Below the pieces are notes generated by a model. It was not told the origin of the DNA. It saw only the letters and a program-made list of their open reading frames with translations, and did no database searches. Below are positions 51,880 to 58,981 of a DNA stretch of 64,000 nucleotides, in pieces; positions within the stretch are counted from its first letter, which is position 1, and every line of letters begins with the position of its first letter. This DNA is from Microbispora sp. ZYX-F-249 (GTDB taxonomy: Bacteria > Actinomycetota > Actinomycetes > Streptosporangiales > Streptosporangiaceae): contig NZ_JBDJAW010000005.1 in assembly GCF_039649665.1 (NCBI RefSeq), positions 62,001-126,000 of the forward strand, in the 5' to 3' direction. Both the position numbers and the translations under genes were made by a program.

Positions 51880-52347
51880 TTATCGGTGTCCGGCGAGGTG
51901 CGCGCCGGTGGCGGCGGCGATCACCCGGGTGAGCGCCTGGTGCAGGTCCTGCAGTTCGGTCAGCTCCATGCCCAGCCGCTCGACGATCGTCGCGGGCACC
52001 TTCTCGGCCTGCCGGCGCAGTGCCCGTCCCTCGTCGGTCAGCACCACCGCGAGCGACCGCTCGTCGTCGCTGGCGCGGCGGCGCTCGACGAGACCGGCGG
52101 ACTCCAGACGCTTGAGCAGCGGCGACAGTGTGGCAGGCTCCAACTGCAGCAGCCGGCTGAGGTCCTTGACCGACAGCGGCGCGTGCTGCCACAGGGCCAG
52201 CATCACCAGATATTGCGGGTGGGTCAGCCCCATCGGTTCGAGCACGGGCCGGTAGAGGCCGATGACCGTCCGTGAGGCGACCGCCAGGGCGAAGCAGACC
52301 TGGTTCTCCAGGGCCAGCGGGTCGACGGTGTCGCCAATCTCACTCAC
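51880..52347 (-). CDS. MarR-family regulator, OhrR-like with N-terminal Cys
   Basis: The 155-residue product has the MarR winged helix (LSVKDLSRLLQLEPATLSPLLKRLESAGLVERRRASDDERSLAVVLTDEGRAL, about 59-110). The N-terminal stretch ENQVCFALAVASR places a Cys at residue 18 in the position used by OhrR to sense organic peroxides. The usual ohr gene is absent; instead a 59-residue membrane protein is divergent, with two palindromic operators between. So redox-controlled expression of that small protein is expected. ATG start at 52347. Confidence 0.9.
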   Translation of the reverse strand: MSEIGDTVDPLALENQVCFALAVASRTVIGLYRPVLEPMGLTHPQYLVMLALWQHAPLSVKDLSRLLQLEPATLSPLLKRLESAGLVERRRASDDERSLAVVLTDEGRALRRQAEKVPATIVERLGMELTELQDLHQALTRVIAAATGAHLAGHR

Positions 52348-52375
52348 TACGCACCTCCACTGCCATGGTAGCGGG

Positions 52376-52402
52376 TTAGTACACTAATAATTAGTGGACT
52401 AA
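52376..52402. promoter_or_regulatory. Two MarR-type operators, TTAGT-N2-ACTAA
   Basis: Perfect-arm palindromes TTAGTACACTAA (52376-52387) and TTAGTGGACTAA (52391-52402), 15 bp apart centre to centre, in an AT-rich gap between the divergent MarR gene and the small membrane protein gene. They are the likely sites of autoregulation and of repression of the small gene. Confidence 0.85.
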
Positions 52403-52431
52403 GCGCCAGCGCCGAGAACACAGGAAGTGCC

Positions 52432-52611
52432 ATGGCCCGTAGGAAGAGTCTCGAAGAGCGCATCGCCGACCGCGTCGCCAAGCGCCCGCCGATGAAGGAC
52501 AGCAAGCACTTCGAGCACGGCCCCGCCAAGTGGATCTTCGCCAGCGTGCTGGTGTTCGCGGTGCTCATTCACTTCGTCATCGTCGGGATCGTCATGCTGC
52601 TGGGCGGCTGA
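52432..52611 (+). CDS. Small (59 aa) single-pass membrane protein, probable MarR target
   Basis: An ATG with AGGAAG six bases upstream opens 59 codons. The first 38 residues are basic/acidic and cytoplasmic (ARRKSLEERIADRVAKRPP, DSKHFEHGPAKW). Residues about 39-58 form one helix (IFASVLVFAVLIHFVIVGIVMLLGG). The function is unknown. It is the only gene controlled by the two operators on this side, so it may be the effector of the peroxide-type regulator, perhaps a membrane stress peptide. Confidence 0.75.
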   Translation: MARRKSLEERIADRVAKRPPMKDSKHFEHGPAKWIFASVLVFAVLIHFVIVGIVMLLGG

Positions 52612-52684
52612 CCGGCGGCAGCACGAGGGACGCCCGGGCGGTTCCCGCGATCCTCACGAATCCTCACGCGAGTGAGCAGGACGG

Positions 52685-52720
52685 GATCGGGCCCGCGGCG
52701 CGGTCGCCGCGGGCCCGATC
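52685..52720. terminator. Strong bidirectional hairpin
   Basis: A perfect 16-bp stem (GATCGGGCCCGCGGCG and complement) with loop CGGT lies between the small membrane protein gene and the convergent CE15 gene. It can end transcription from both sides. Confidence 0.8.
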
Positions 52721-52752
52721 GATTCACGTTCACCCGGTCGTGGCCGATGCGG

Positions 52753-54459
52753 TCACGGGCTGGTGCAGGTGATCGCCGGGGTGGCCGAGGACCCTCCGGC
52801 GATGAAGCCGAAGGTCGTGCTTCCGCCGGCCGCGACCGAGCCGTTCCAGGCCTCGTTGCGCACCGTCACGGCCGAGCCGGAGCCCGACCGTACGCCTCCC
52901 CAGACCTGGGTGACGGTCTGCCCGCCGGGCCAGGTCCAGTTCGCGGTCCAGCCGTTGATCGGGGACGTGCCCGCACGCACCGTGACCTCACCCTGCCAGC
53001 CGCCGGACCAGGAGTTGACCACGCGCATCGTCGCCGAGCACGCGCCGGTCACCCCGCCGGACGGCGAGGGGCTCGGGAACGGACTCGGCGACGGAGACGG
53101 GCTCGGGCTGGTGCCGGGACTCCCGCTGGGCGAGGGGCTCGGGGAAGGGCTCGGGCTCGGAGACGGGCTGTTGTCGGTCAGGACAGGAGTCGTCCAGTCC
53201 CGCCACTGCGACAGGTTGCCGGACTTCCTGGACGAGATCCGGAACACCCCGGCGGCGTTGCCCGACTTCACCAGGAACTTCTGGATGTTCTGCTGCAGAG
53301 GCGTGCGCCATTCCGACCTGGTGGCGCAGTGGGTGCCGTCCTGCACGTCGGACCAGTAGCTGATGTTGTCCCCCGCGCCGAGTGCCTTGTAGACCTCCGC
53401 GCCGGCCAGCGCCGCCACGCTCCCCGACTGGGCGCCCAGCCAGTCGACGTGGGGGTTCTCCATGATGAACAGCCCGCGTGGGGCGATCATCCCCACCATC
53501 TCGTGCGTGTCGACCGGCAGCCGGCTCGGGTTGCCGGTGAAGGAGCCGAACGCGTCACCCAGCCACGGCTGCTCGGAGTAGGCGCTGCTCAGCGGCTGCG
53601 CGCCGCTCTCCTGGGCGACGCCGCGCAGGATCGGAACACCGGCGCTGCCGGACTCGATCGGCATGGTCAGCGCGATGCGCTGGTCGAACACTCCGGCCGT
53701 GAAGGCGCCCTTGCCGTACCGCGAGCACCCGGTGACGCCGGTCGCGTCCGCCTTGAGGATGCTCCCGCCCGACTGCTCGATGACGTCGATGATGCGGCTC
53801 ACGCCCCAGGCCCAGGCGGCGAGCAGCCCGGTGCTGCTCGAAGAGCCGTAGATGCCGTAGAAAGCACCCTGCTTGTTGTTGCGTGCCGTGCCTTCCTTGC
53901 CGACCGTGAACGGGTCGTAGCTGATCACCGCGGCGCCGCTCGCCTTGATGGTGGCGGTGTCCGCGCCGAACCCTCCGTACACGATGACGGCCGGGAACGG
54001 CCCGCTGCCGCTCGGCAGGTCCACCGGCGCCGAGAAGCCGGCACTCCTGCCGTTGGCGGACACGTTCACGGTGATTCCGGTCCGCGAGACCGTGCCCGTG
54101 ACACTCGCCGGCTTGCCGGGCTTCTCACCGTAGACGTAGCGTTCGGCCAGCTTCTTGATCTCCTCGCGGCGGCACCGCCACTCCGACTTGGACGTGACGC
54201 GCTGCCCGTTGATCTTCTCGAACGGATCGGGAAGCCGGGAGTTGGACGCCGGCGACCCCAGGTCGGGCACCGGGCAGTCGGCGCCCTCGTCCTCGACGCC
54301 GGCCGCGGCCGCCGCGACGAGCGTGGCGGTGGTGGCGTCCGCCCTGGGAATCTCCGTTGCCGCCAGGCCCAGCGAGAGCGCCGCGACGGCGCCGACGACG
54401 AGCGCGCGGCGTGCGCCCCGGGTTCGGCTCCTGCCGTACGAGCCGGCGGCGCCGATCAT
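52753..54459 (-). CDS. Secreted CE15 glucuronoyl methylesterase with C-terminal CBM2
   Basis: The 568-residue product has a signal peptide (about 1-43, ALSLGLAATEIPRADA). The CE15 alpha/beta-hydrolase domain (about 55-435) has catalytic Ser in GCSRYGKGAF (about 245), Glu in MPIESGSAG (about 268) and His in DGTHCATRSEW (about 376). A Ser-Pro linker and a CBM2 (ACSATMRVVNSWSGGW to ITCTSP) follow. These esterases cut the ester link between lignin alcohols and glucuronoxylan. The ATG at 54459 follows GGGGAGCG; the frame extends to 54762 but the signal peptide starts at 54459. Confidence 0.92.
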   Translation of the reverse strand: MIGAAGSYGRSRTRGARRALVVGAVAALSLGLAATEIPRADATTATLVAAAAAGVEDEGADCPVPDLGSPASNSRLPDPFEKINGQRVTSKSEWRCRREEIKKLAERYVYGEKPGKPASVTGTVSRTGITVNVSANGRSAGFSAPVDLPSGSGPFPAVIVYGGFGADTATIKASGAAVISYDPFTVGKEGTARNNKQGAFYGIYGSSSSTGLLAAWAWGVSRIIDVIEQSGGSILKADATGVTGCSRYGKGAFTAGVFDQRIALTMPIESGSAGVPILRGVAQESGAQPLSSAYSEQPWLGDAFGSFTGNPSRLPVDTHEMVGMIAPRGLFIMENPHVDWLGAQSGSVAALAGAEVYKALGAGDNISYWSDVQDGTHCATRSEWRTPLQQNIQKFLVKSGNAAGVFRISSRKSGNLSQWRDWTTPVLTDNSPSPSPSPSPSPSPSGSPGTSPSPSPSPSPFPSPSPSGGVTGACSATMRVVNSWSGGWQGEVTVRAGTSPINGWTANWTWPGGQTVTQVWGGVRSGSGSAVTVRNEAWNGSVAAGGSTTFGFIAGGSSATPAITCTSP

Positions 54460-54836
54460 CGGGCGCTCCCCGGGCAGGGCCGTCCGGCACCGGCGGCGGG
54501 CATGCGTCCGGCCTGCAGCGGGCTCTCCATCGGTGCAGGCGAGACCGTGAGACGTTTCAAGGTCGCTCGTCCTTCCTCCTGAGGATCCCGGACCTGTCAT
54601 CAGGTCCCGGGATGACCACAGGCGAGTAGGGAGGTAGGTATTTTCGGAGAATTGCCGAAAACTTCCGATCTCCACAAGGCCCAAGTCACGCAAGGTCGCC
54701 ACCGCCGCGGTCACGCCGAAACAGAGCTGTTCCAAGCCATTGCAGCGACATGTCGCACACAAGTTTCGCTTTCATACACGAAACTTTCAGATTCGGGCAC
54801 GCCTCGCCCGCCCGAGCGGACCGCACCGGCGGCGTC
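54460..54836. promoter_or_regulatory. CE15 promoter region with three palindromic sites
   Basis: This 377-bp region lies upstream of the CE15 gene and contains no gene. TTTTCGG at 54641-54647 and CCGAAAA at 54655-54661 form a perfect seven-base inverted repeat. AAGTTTCG (54761-54768) and CGAAACTT (54779-54786) form an eight-base one. CGAAACTTTCA at 54779-54789 fits the GAAA-N-TTTC pseudo-palindrome reported upstream of actinomycete xylanase genes. Regulation together with hemicellulases is therefore likely. Confidence 0.6.
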
Positions 54837-55766
54837 TCAGGCCGCTCGGCCGGGAGGTCTTCCGCCGGGAGGTCTGACGACTTCGGCACCTCGCTCGTGG
54901 AGCAGCTCGGCCAGGCGTGCCGCGTTGCGCTGGGAGTTGTCCGCGCAGCAGTTGTTGGTCAGCACGTGCGTGGTGGTCGTACGGGCGGCCAGGTCGGCGA
55001 TCCCGCCGGCCCAGTGGCGGAGTTCCTCCTCGGAGTAGAGGTATCCGAACCGCTCCTCGATCACGCGGCTCGTCCACTTCTCCGAGTGACCGTGGAGGCG
55101 GACGACGGCGAGGTCGGAGGTGGCCGCCAGCACCGGCGGGACCGACGAGGGATGTCCCTGCGGCATGTCCACTCCGACGTACGGCAGGTCGTTGGCGGTC
55201 AGGAAGCCGAGGGTGTCGCTCCGGGTGGCCTCGTCCATCCAGGCCGCGTTGCGGAACTCGACGCACATCCGCATCGGCAGGCAGCGGTCACGGCATTCCA
55301 GGATGTACCGGCGGTTCGCGCCGCCCGGCGGGAACCACTGCGGGAACTGGAACAGCACCGCGCCGAGCTTCCCCGACTCGTGCAGCGGCTCCAGCGCGCC
55401 GAGAAACCGGCGCCACACCTCCTCGACGACCTCCGGGGGGAGGTCGCGCCGGTACAGCGTCCGTTTGGGCTCCCCCAGCACGGCCCGCAGGTCCTTGTAG
55501 AGCGCGGCAGGCCGGGTCGGATGCCCGGTGAGCAGGGAGAACGCCTTGACGTTGAAGGTGAAGTCCTTCGGCGTGCGGTCCCGCCACAACTCGGCCGTAC
55601 GCCGGGCCGGCGGGTTGTAGTAGGTGGCGTCCACCTCGACCAGGGGGAACCGGCCGGCGTAGTAGCCGAGTCTCTTCTCGGGGGTGGAGGCCTCGGCCGG
55701 ATACCAGCCCGACGCGAGCAGCGACTTGTCCGTCCAGGAGGCCGTACCTACCAAGATCTTGCCCAT
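54837..55766 (-). CDS. DUF72-domain protein
   Basis: The 309-residue product is a TIM-barrel DUF72 (YecE-like) member: VGTASWTDKSLLASGWYPAEASTPEKRLGYYAGRFPLVEVDATYYNPP at the start, FTFNVKAFSLLTGH, LGAVLFQFPQWF, CVEFRNAAWMDE, and VRLHGHSEKW towards the end. The family is found in all domains and its function is unknown. Start ATG at 55766 with GAGAGG; a much longer frame beyond it lacks support. It is unrelated by context to its neighbours. Confidence 0.93.
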   Translation of the reverse strand: MGKILVGTASWTDKSLLASGWYPAEASTPEKRLGYYAGRFPLVEVDATYYNPPARRTAELWRDRTPKDFTFNVKAFSLLTGHPTRPAALYKDLRAVLGEPKRTLYRRDLPPEVVEEVWRRFLGALEPLHESGKLGAVLFQFPQWFPPGGANRRYILECRDRCLPMRMCVEFRNAAWMDEATRSDTLGFLTANDLPYVGVDMPQGHPSSVPPVLAATSDLAVVRLHGHSEKWTSRVIEERFGYLYSEEELRHWAGGIADLAARTTTTHVLTNNCCADNSQRNAARLAELLHERGAEVVRPPGGRPPGRAA

Positions 55767-55859
55767 GCCTTTACCTCTCCCCTCCCTGAGGGAGGGGATT
55801 CCGGCCGTCACCGGCATCGGGCCGCGAACTTCTCCGCCGGGCACGGACTCCAACAGGAC

Positions 55860-56408
55860 ATGAAGCTCACGACCTCGCTCCGTGTCGTCCTCCCCGCCAC
55901 CGTGGCCGCCACCGTTGCCGCCACCGTTGCCGCCTCGTCGGTCTCCGCCGCGGCGCTGCCCGCCGGCGCGGCCGCCATGCCGAAGTTCGCCAAGCCCAAG
56001 GTCTTCGGCACCTCGTTCCAGAGCGACCCCCGTCACGACTTCACCAAGCACATCTCGCCCCGGCATGACGGCATCCTGCGGGGCTGGGTCACGTACTACC
56101 GGTCCGGGACGGCGGAATACGAGCCGATCAAATGGGTGAAGGACACGACCGGCCACACGGAGGGGCACTTCGAGGGCCCCGCCGAGGGCGACGTCATGGC
56201 CTACGCCTCTCCCCTGGCGAAGAACGTCGTGTTCTACAGCGCCACCGGATGCGAGGGCACCGTGGTGACGGTGAAGAACGACAGCCTCGGGTCGAAGCGG
56301 TGCTCGCGGAGTGTGCTGGTCTCCCGGATGAAGGACGGCCACCGCCCGGCGCTCATCACCGTCTACCGCGGCAGGATCGTCAAGGTCCAGGAGATCTACA
56401 CCCCCTGA
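55860..56408 (+). CDS. Secreted basic protein of unknown function
   Basis: The 182-residue product has a signal sequence with a striking Ala/Thr repeat (ATVAATVAATVAAS, encoded by 12-bp DNA repeats at about 55900-55935), ending near AAALPAGAAA. The mature part is basic, with two cysteines (ATGCEGTV and SKRCSRS), probably one disulfide, and KWVKDTTGHTEGHFEG. No family is recognised. The ATG follows AGGA. It is followed by a TetR gene 74 bp downstream. Confidence 0.75.
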   Translation: MKLTTSLRVVLPATVAATVAATVAASSVSAAALPAGAAAMPKFAKPKVFGTSFQSDPRHDFTKHISPRHDGILRGWVTYYRSGTAEYEPIKWVKDTTGHTEGHFEGPAEGDVMAYASPLAKNVVFYSATGCEGTVVTVKNDSLGSKRCSRSVLVSRMKDGHRPALITVYRGRIVKVQEIYTP

Positions 56409-56482
56409 GCGGCCCCGCCGATCGGGGCCGGCCGGGTCCGTCTACGGCGGCGTCGTTGAGAGGGGCTCACCATAATGAGGGG

Positions 56483-57163
56483 ATGTCAACGCCGCGGCAG
56501 CGCTACCGGGACCAGGTCCGTTCGGAGATCAAGCAGATCGCTCTCGTGCAGATCGGCGAGGGCGGGGCCGCGGCGCTCAGCCTGAATGCGGTGGCCAAGC
56601 AGCTCGGCGTCACGGGTCCGGCGATCTACAAGTACTTCCGCAGCCGCGACGACCTGCTGACCGAGCTGATCCTGGAGGGCTTCGACGAGGTCGGCGCGGC
56701 CGTACGCACCGCCGTACGCGAGGGAGCGCCGCGGGAGCGGCTGCACGCGCTGGCCCGGGCCTTCCGCGAGTGGGCCGTCACCAACCCGCGCCTGTTCCAG
56801 TTGCTGGCCGGCACCGCCTCGCCCGGCTACCAGGCGCCCCCGGAGAGCGTGCTGCGGGCCCGCAATGTGCTCGCGCCCCTCCTTCCCGTGTTCGCTGGGG
56901 GACGCTGCCGTCCGGGTGCCGAAGGGCTGCGCGACCAGATGCTGCGGTGGCTGGAGGAGACCCCGGCGGTGGCCGAATGGGTGCGCGCGTTCGCCCCGCA
57001 GGGCGACCCCGCGACCGCTCTCGCCGGAACCGTGATGGCCTGGGCCCAGCTCCAGGGCGTGGTGAGCCTGGAGGTCCAGGGACAGTTCGCCGGGATGGGC
57101 CACGACGGCTCCACCCTGCTCGCCGCCTGCATGGACGGCCTCGCCGACCTGATGGATCTGTAG
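56483..57163 (+). CDS. TetR-family regulator
   Basis: The 226-residue product has the HTH (EIKQIALVQIGEGGAAALSLNAVAKQLGVTGPAIYKYFRSRDDLLTELI, about 14-61) and a C-terminal TetR_C_13-like domain (PRLFQLLAGTASPGYQAPPESVLRARNV). The target is unknown; it may control the aldo/keto reductase encoded 77 bp downstream or its own gene. I chose the ATG at 56483 directly after GAGGGG; the frame upstream is open but lacks an HTH. Confidence 0.9.
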   Translation: MSTPRQRYRDQVRSEIKQIALVQIGEGGAAALSLNAVAKQLGVTGPAIYKYFRSRDDLLTELILEGFDEVGAAVRTAVREGAPRERLHALARAFREWAVTNPRLFQLLAGTASPGYQAPPESVLRARNVLAPLLPVFAGGRCRPGAEGLRDQMLRWLEETPAVAEWVRAFAPQGDPATALAGTVMAWAQLQGVVSLEVQGQFAGMGHDGSTLLAACMDGLADLMDL

Positions 57164-57240
57164 GCGGCCGCTCCGGGCACCCGCAACCGCCCTCCTCGTA
57201 GCTTCGGCCGGTTCACGGGGGTTTGTGGCACTCTGCAGGG

Positions 57241-58158
57241 ATGGGTGGAGACAGGATCAGCGCGGCCGCGGCGGGCACCTGGAAGCTCGGCGACCTCACG
57301 GTCAACCGGATGGGGTTCGGCGCCATGCGCCTGACGGGCAGCGCGGCCTTCGATCTCGGCACGCCGAGCGACCGCGAGCGGTCGATCGCGGTGCTGCGGC
57401 GCGCCGTGGACCTGGGCGTGAACCACATCGACACGGCGGCGTTCTACTTCTCCCGGCTGCGCTCGGCCAACGAGCTGATCAACCGGGCGCTCGCGCCGTA
57501 CCCGGACGATCTGGTCATCGCCGCGAAGGTGGGCCCGGGGCGGGACCCGTCCGGCGAGTGGCTGCCGTTCGCCCGGCCCGACCAGTTGCGCGGCCAGGTC
57601 GAGGAGAACCTGCGCCAGCTCGGCCGGGACCACCTCGACCTGGTCTACCTGCGCCAGCCGGGGCTCGACTCGATCGCCGAGCACTTCGGGGCGCTCGCCG
57701 AGCTGCGCGCGGCCGGGCTCATCCGGCACCTCGGGATCTCCAACGTCCGGCCCGCCCATCTCGCGCAGGCCCAGGCGATCGCCCCCGTGGTGAGCGTGCA
57801 GAACCGGTACGGCGTCGGCGTCACGCGCAGCCGGGAGCTTCTGCGCACCTGCGGCGAGCAGGGCATCGCGTTCGTGCCGTTCTATGCCATCGCCGGGGAA
57901 GGCCGCGAGTCGGGGGCGAGCGGCACGGACCAGGACGAGGTGCGCGCGGTGGCCGCAGCGCGCGGGGCGACCCCCGCGCAGGTGCGGCTGACCTGGACGC
58001 TCGGGCAGGGGCCGCACGTCCTGGCCATCCCGGGCACCGGCAACCCCGATCACCTGGCCGAGAACGTCGCCGCCGCCGCGCTGCGCCTCACGGACGAGGA
58101 CATGGCCCGCCTGGACGCGCTCACCGAGGCGCCTCAGGGTGCCTTACGCGCGAGGTAG
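57241..58158 (+). CDS. Aldo/keto reductase
   Basis: The 305-residue product has the AKR (beta/alpha)8 pattern: VNRMGFGAMRLTG at the start, GVNHIDTAAFYFSRL (catalytic Asp and Tyr region), VIAAKVGPG (catalytic Lys), and the cofactor end VLAIPGTGNPDHLAENVAAAALRL. It reduces aldehydes or ketones with NADPH. A GTG at 57223 (MWHSAGMGG) with GGGGG upstream is an alternative start. The 3' end overlaps the convergent methyltransferase gene by 25 bp. Confidence 0.9.
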   Translation: MGGDRISAAAAGTWKLGDLTVNRMGFGAMRLTGSAAFDLGTPSDRERSIAVLRRAVDLGVNHIDTAAFYFSRLRSANELINRALAPYPDDLVIAAKVGPGRDPSGEWLPFARPDQLRGQVEENLRQLGRDHLDLVYLRQPGLDSIAEHFGALAELRAAGLIRHLGISNVRPAHLAQAQAIAPVVSVQNRYGVGVTRSRELLRTCGEQGIAFVPFYAIAGEGRESGASGTDQDEVRAVAAARGATPAQVRLTWTLGQGPHVLAIPGTGNPDHLAENVAAAALRLTDEDMARLDALTEAPQGALRAR

Positions 58159-58928
58159 ACAGGGGTGAGAAAGTGCTCGACCACGTGTCCCCCCAGATCG
58201 TCGACGACTTGCGCGATGTCCCGCAGCAGCGCTTCCCGACGACTTTCGGGGAGTTCCCGGACGACGGCGAACGTGCCGTACAACCGGGCCGTCTGTTCCG
58301 CCGACATCACGGCCGCCCAACGGATGATCTCCGCTCTGATGTCGTCGAAAACACCGGCGGTGCTCAGCTCTTCGATCCAGGCGTCATGGTCGAGCGGCTC
58401 ACGGGCCCCCTTGAGTCCGCCGGCAGGCCGATGCCGGCGGAGGACGCCGTCGAGCGACTCACGGAACACGCTCGGCCTCGTCGGGTCACCGTAGATCGTC
58501 CACCAGGCGGCGAACCAGCCGCCCGGACGGAGCAGCGCCGCGATCCGCGGGATCGCGGTCGCGCTGTCGAGCCAGTGCAGACTCGCGGCGCAGACCGCGA
58601 GCCGGAAGTCCTCCCGCATCCCGGTCAGGGAGTCGAAGTCTCCCTCGACGACCGTCAGCCGATGTCCGGCGAGTTCGGCGCGAAGGCGAGCAGCGAAGTT
58701 GGCACCCATTTCCACCGCGATGACCTCGGCACCGCGGTTCAGCAGTTCCCGCGTGGCCTGGCCGGCTCCCGGACCGATTTCCAGGACACGCGCACCCGGG
58801 TGCAGCGCCCCGGCTTCTTCGAGCATCTCGTACAGCTCCGGGGGGTACCCGGGCCGAGAGGAGTGGTAGCCGAGAGCGTCCTGGTCGAACAGCTCCCGAC
58901 GCCGTAACCGATCCTCGATGCCGTACAT
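58134..58928 (-). CDS. Class I SAM-dependent methyltransferase downstream of LanM
   Basis: The 264-residue product has motif I ARVLEIGPGAGQATRELL (about 53-70), acidic AEVIAVEMGANFAARLRAEL, and DFRLAVCAASLHWLDSATAIPRIAALLRPGGWFAAWW. The layout fits small-molecule or C/O-methyltransferases. The ATG at 58928 follows GGGAAGGACG and lies 53 bp after the LanM stop, same strand, so it is probably in the lanthipeptide operon. It might methylate the peptide or may be unrelated. The 5' frame before 58928 is open to 59060 but overlaps lanM. Confidence 0.85.
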   Translation of the reverse strand: MYGIEDRLRRRELFDQDALGYHSSRPGYPPELYEMLEEAGALHPGARVLEIGPGAGQATRELLNRGAEVIAVEMGANFAARLRAELAGHRLTVVEGDFDSLTGMREDFRLAVCAASLHWLDSATAIPRIAALLRPGGWFAAWWTIYGDPTRPSVFRESLDGVLRRHRPAGGLKGAREPLDHDAWIEELSTAGVFDDIRAEIIRWAAVMSAEQTARLYGTFAVVRELPESRREALLRDIAQVVDDLGGHVVEHFLTPVYLARKAP

Positions 58929-58981
58929 CGACGTCCTTCCCTCTCGGAGATCCCGACCGGCGAGCGGCCGCTGGTGCATGG

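Noticed and set aside
49292..52192. A 966-codon minus-strand frame opposite the asparaginase-like and deacetylase-like genes
   Set aside because: It is a GC-driven shadow; the opposite strand carries complete family motifs.
53056..53165. A second run of short repeats, considered as CRISPR or a binding array
   Set aside because: It encodes the Ser-Pro linker of the CE15 esterase.
52672..54582. A plus-strand frame opposite the CE15 gene
   Set aside because: Its text is Arg/Gly-rich without motif; the CE15 active site is on the other strand.
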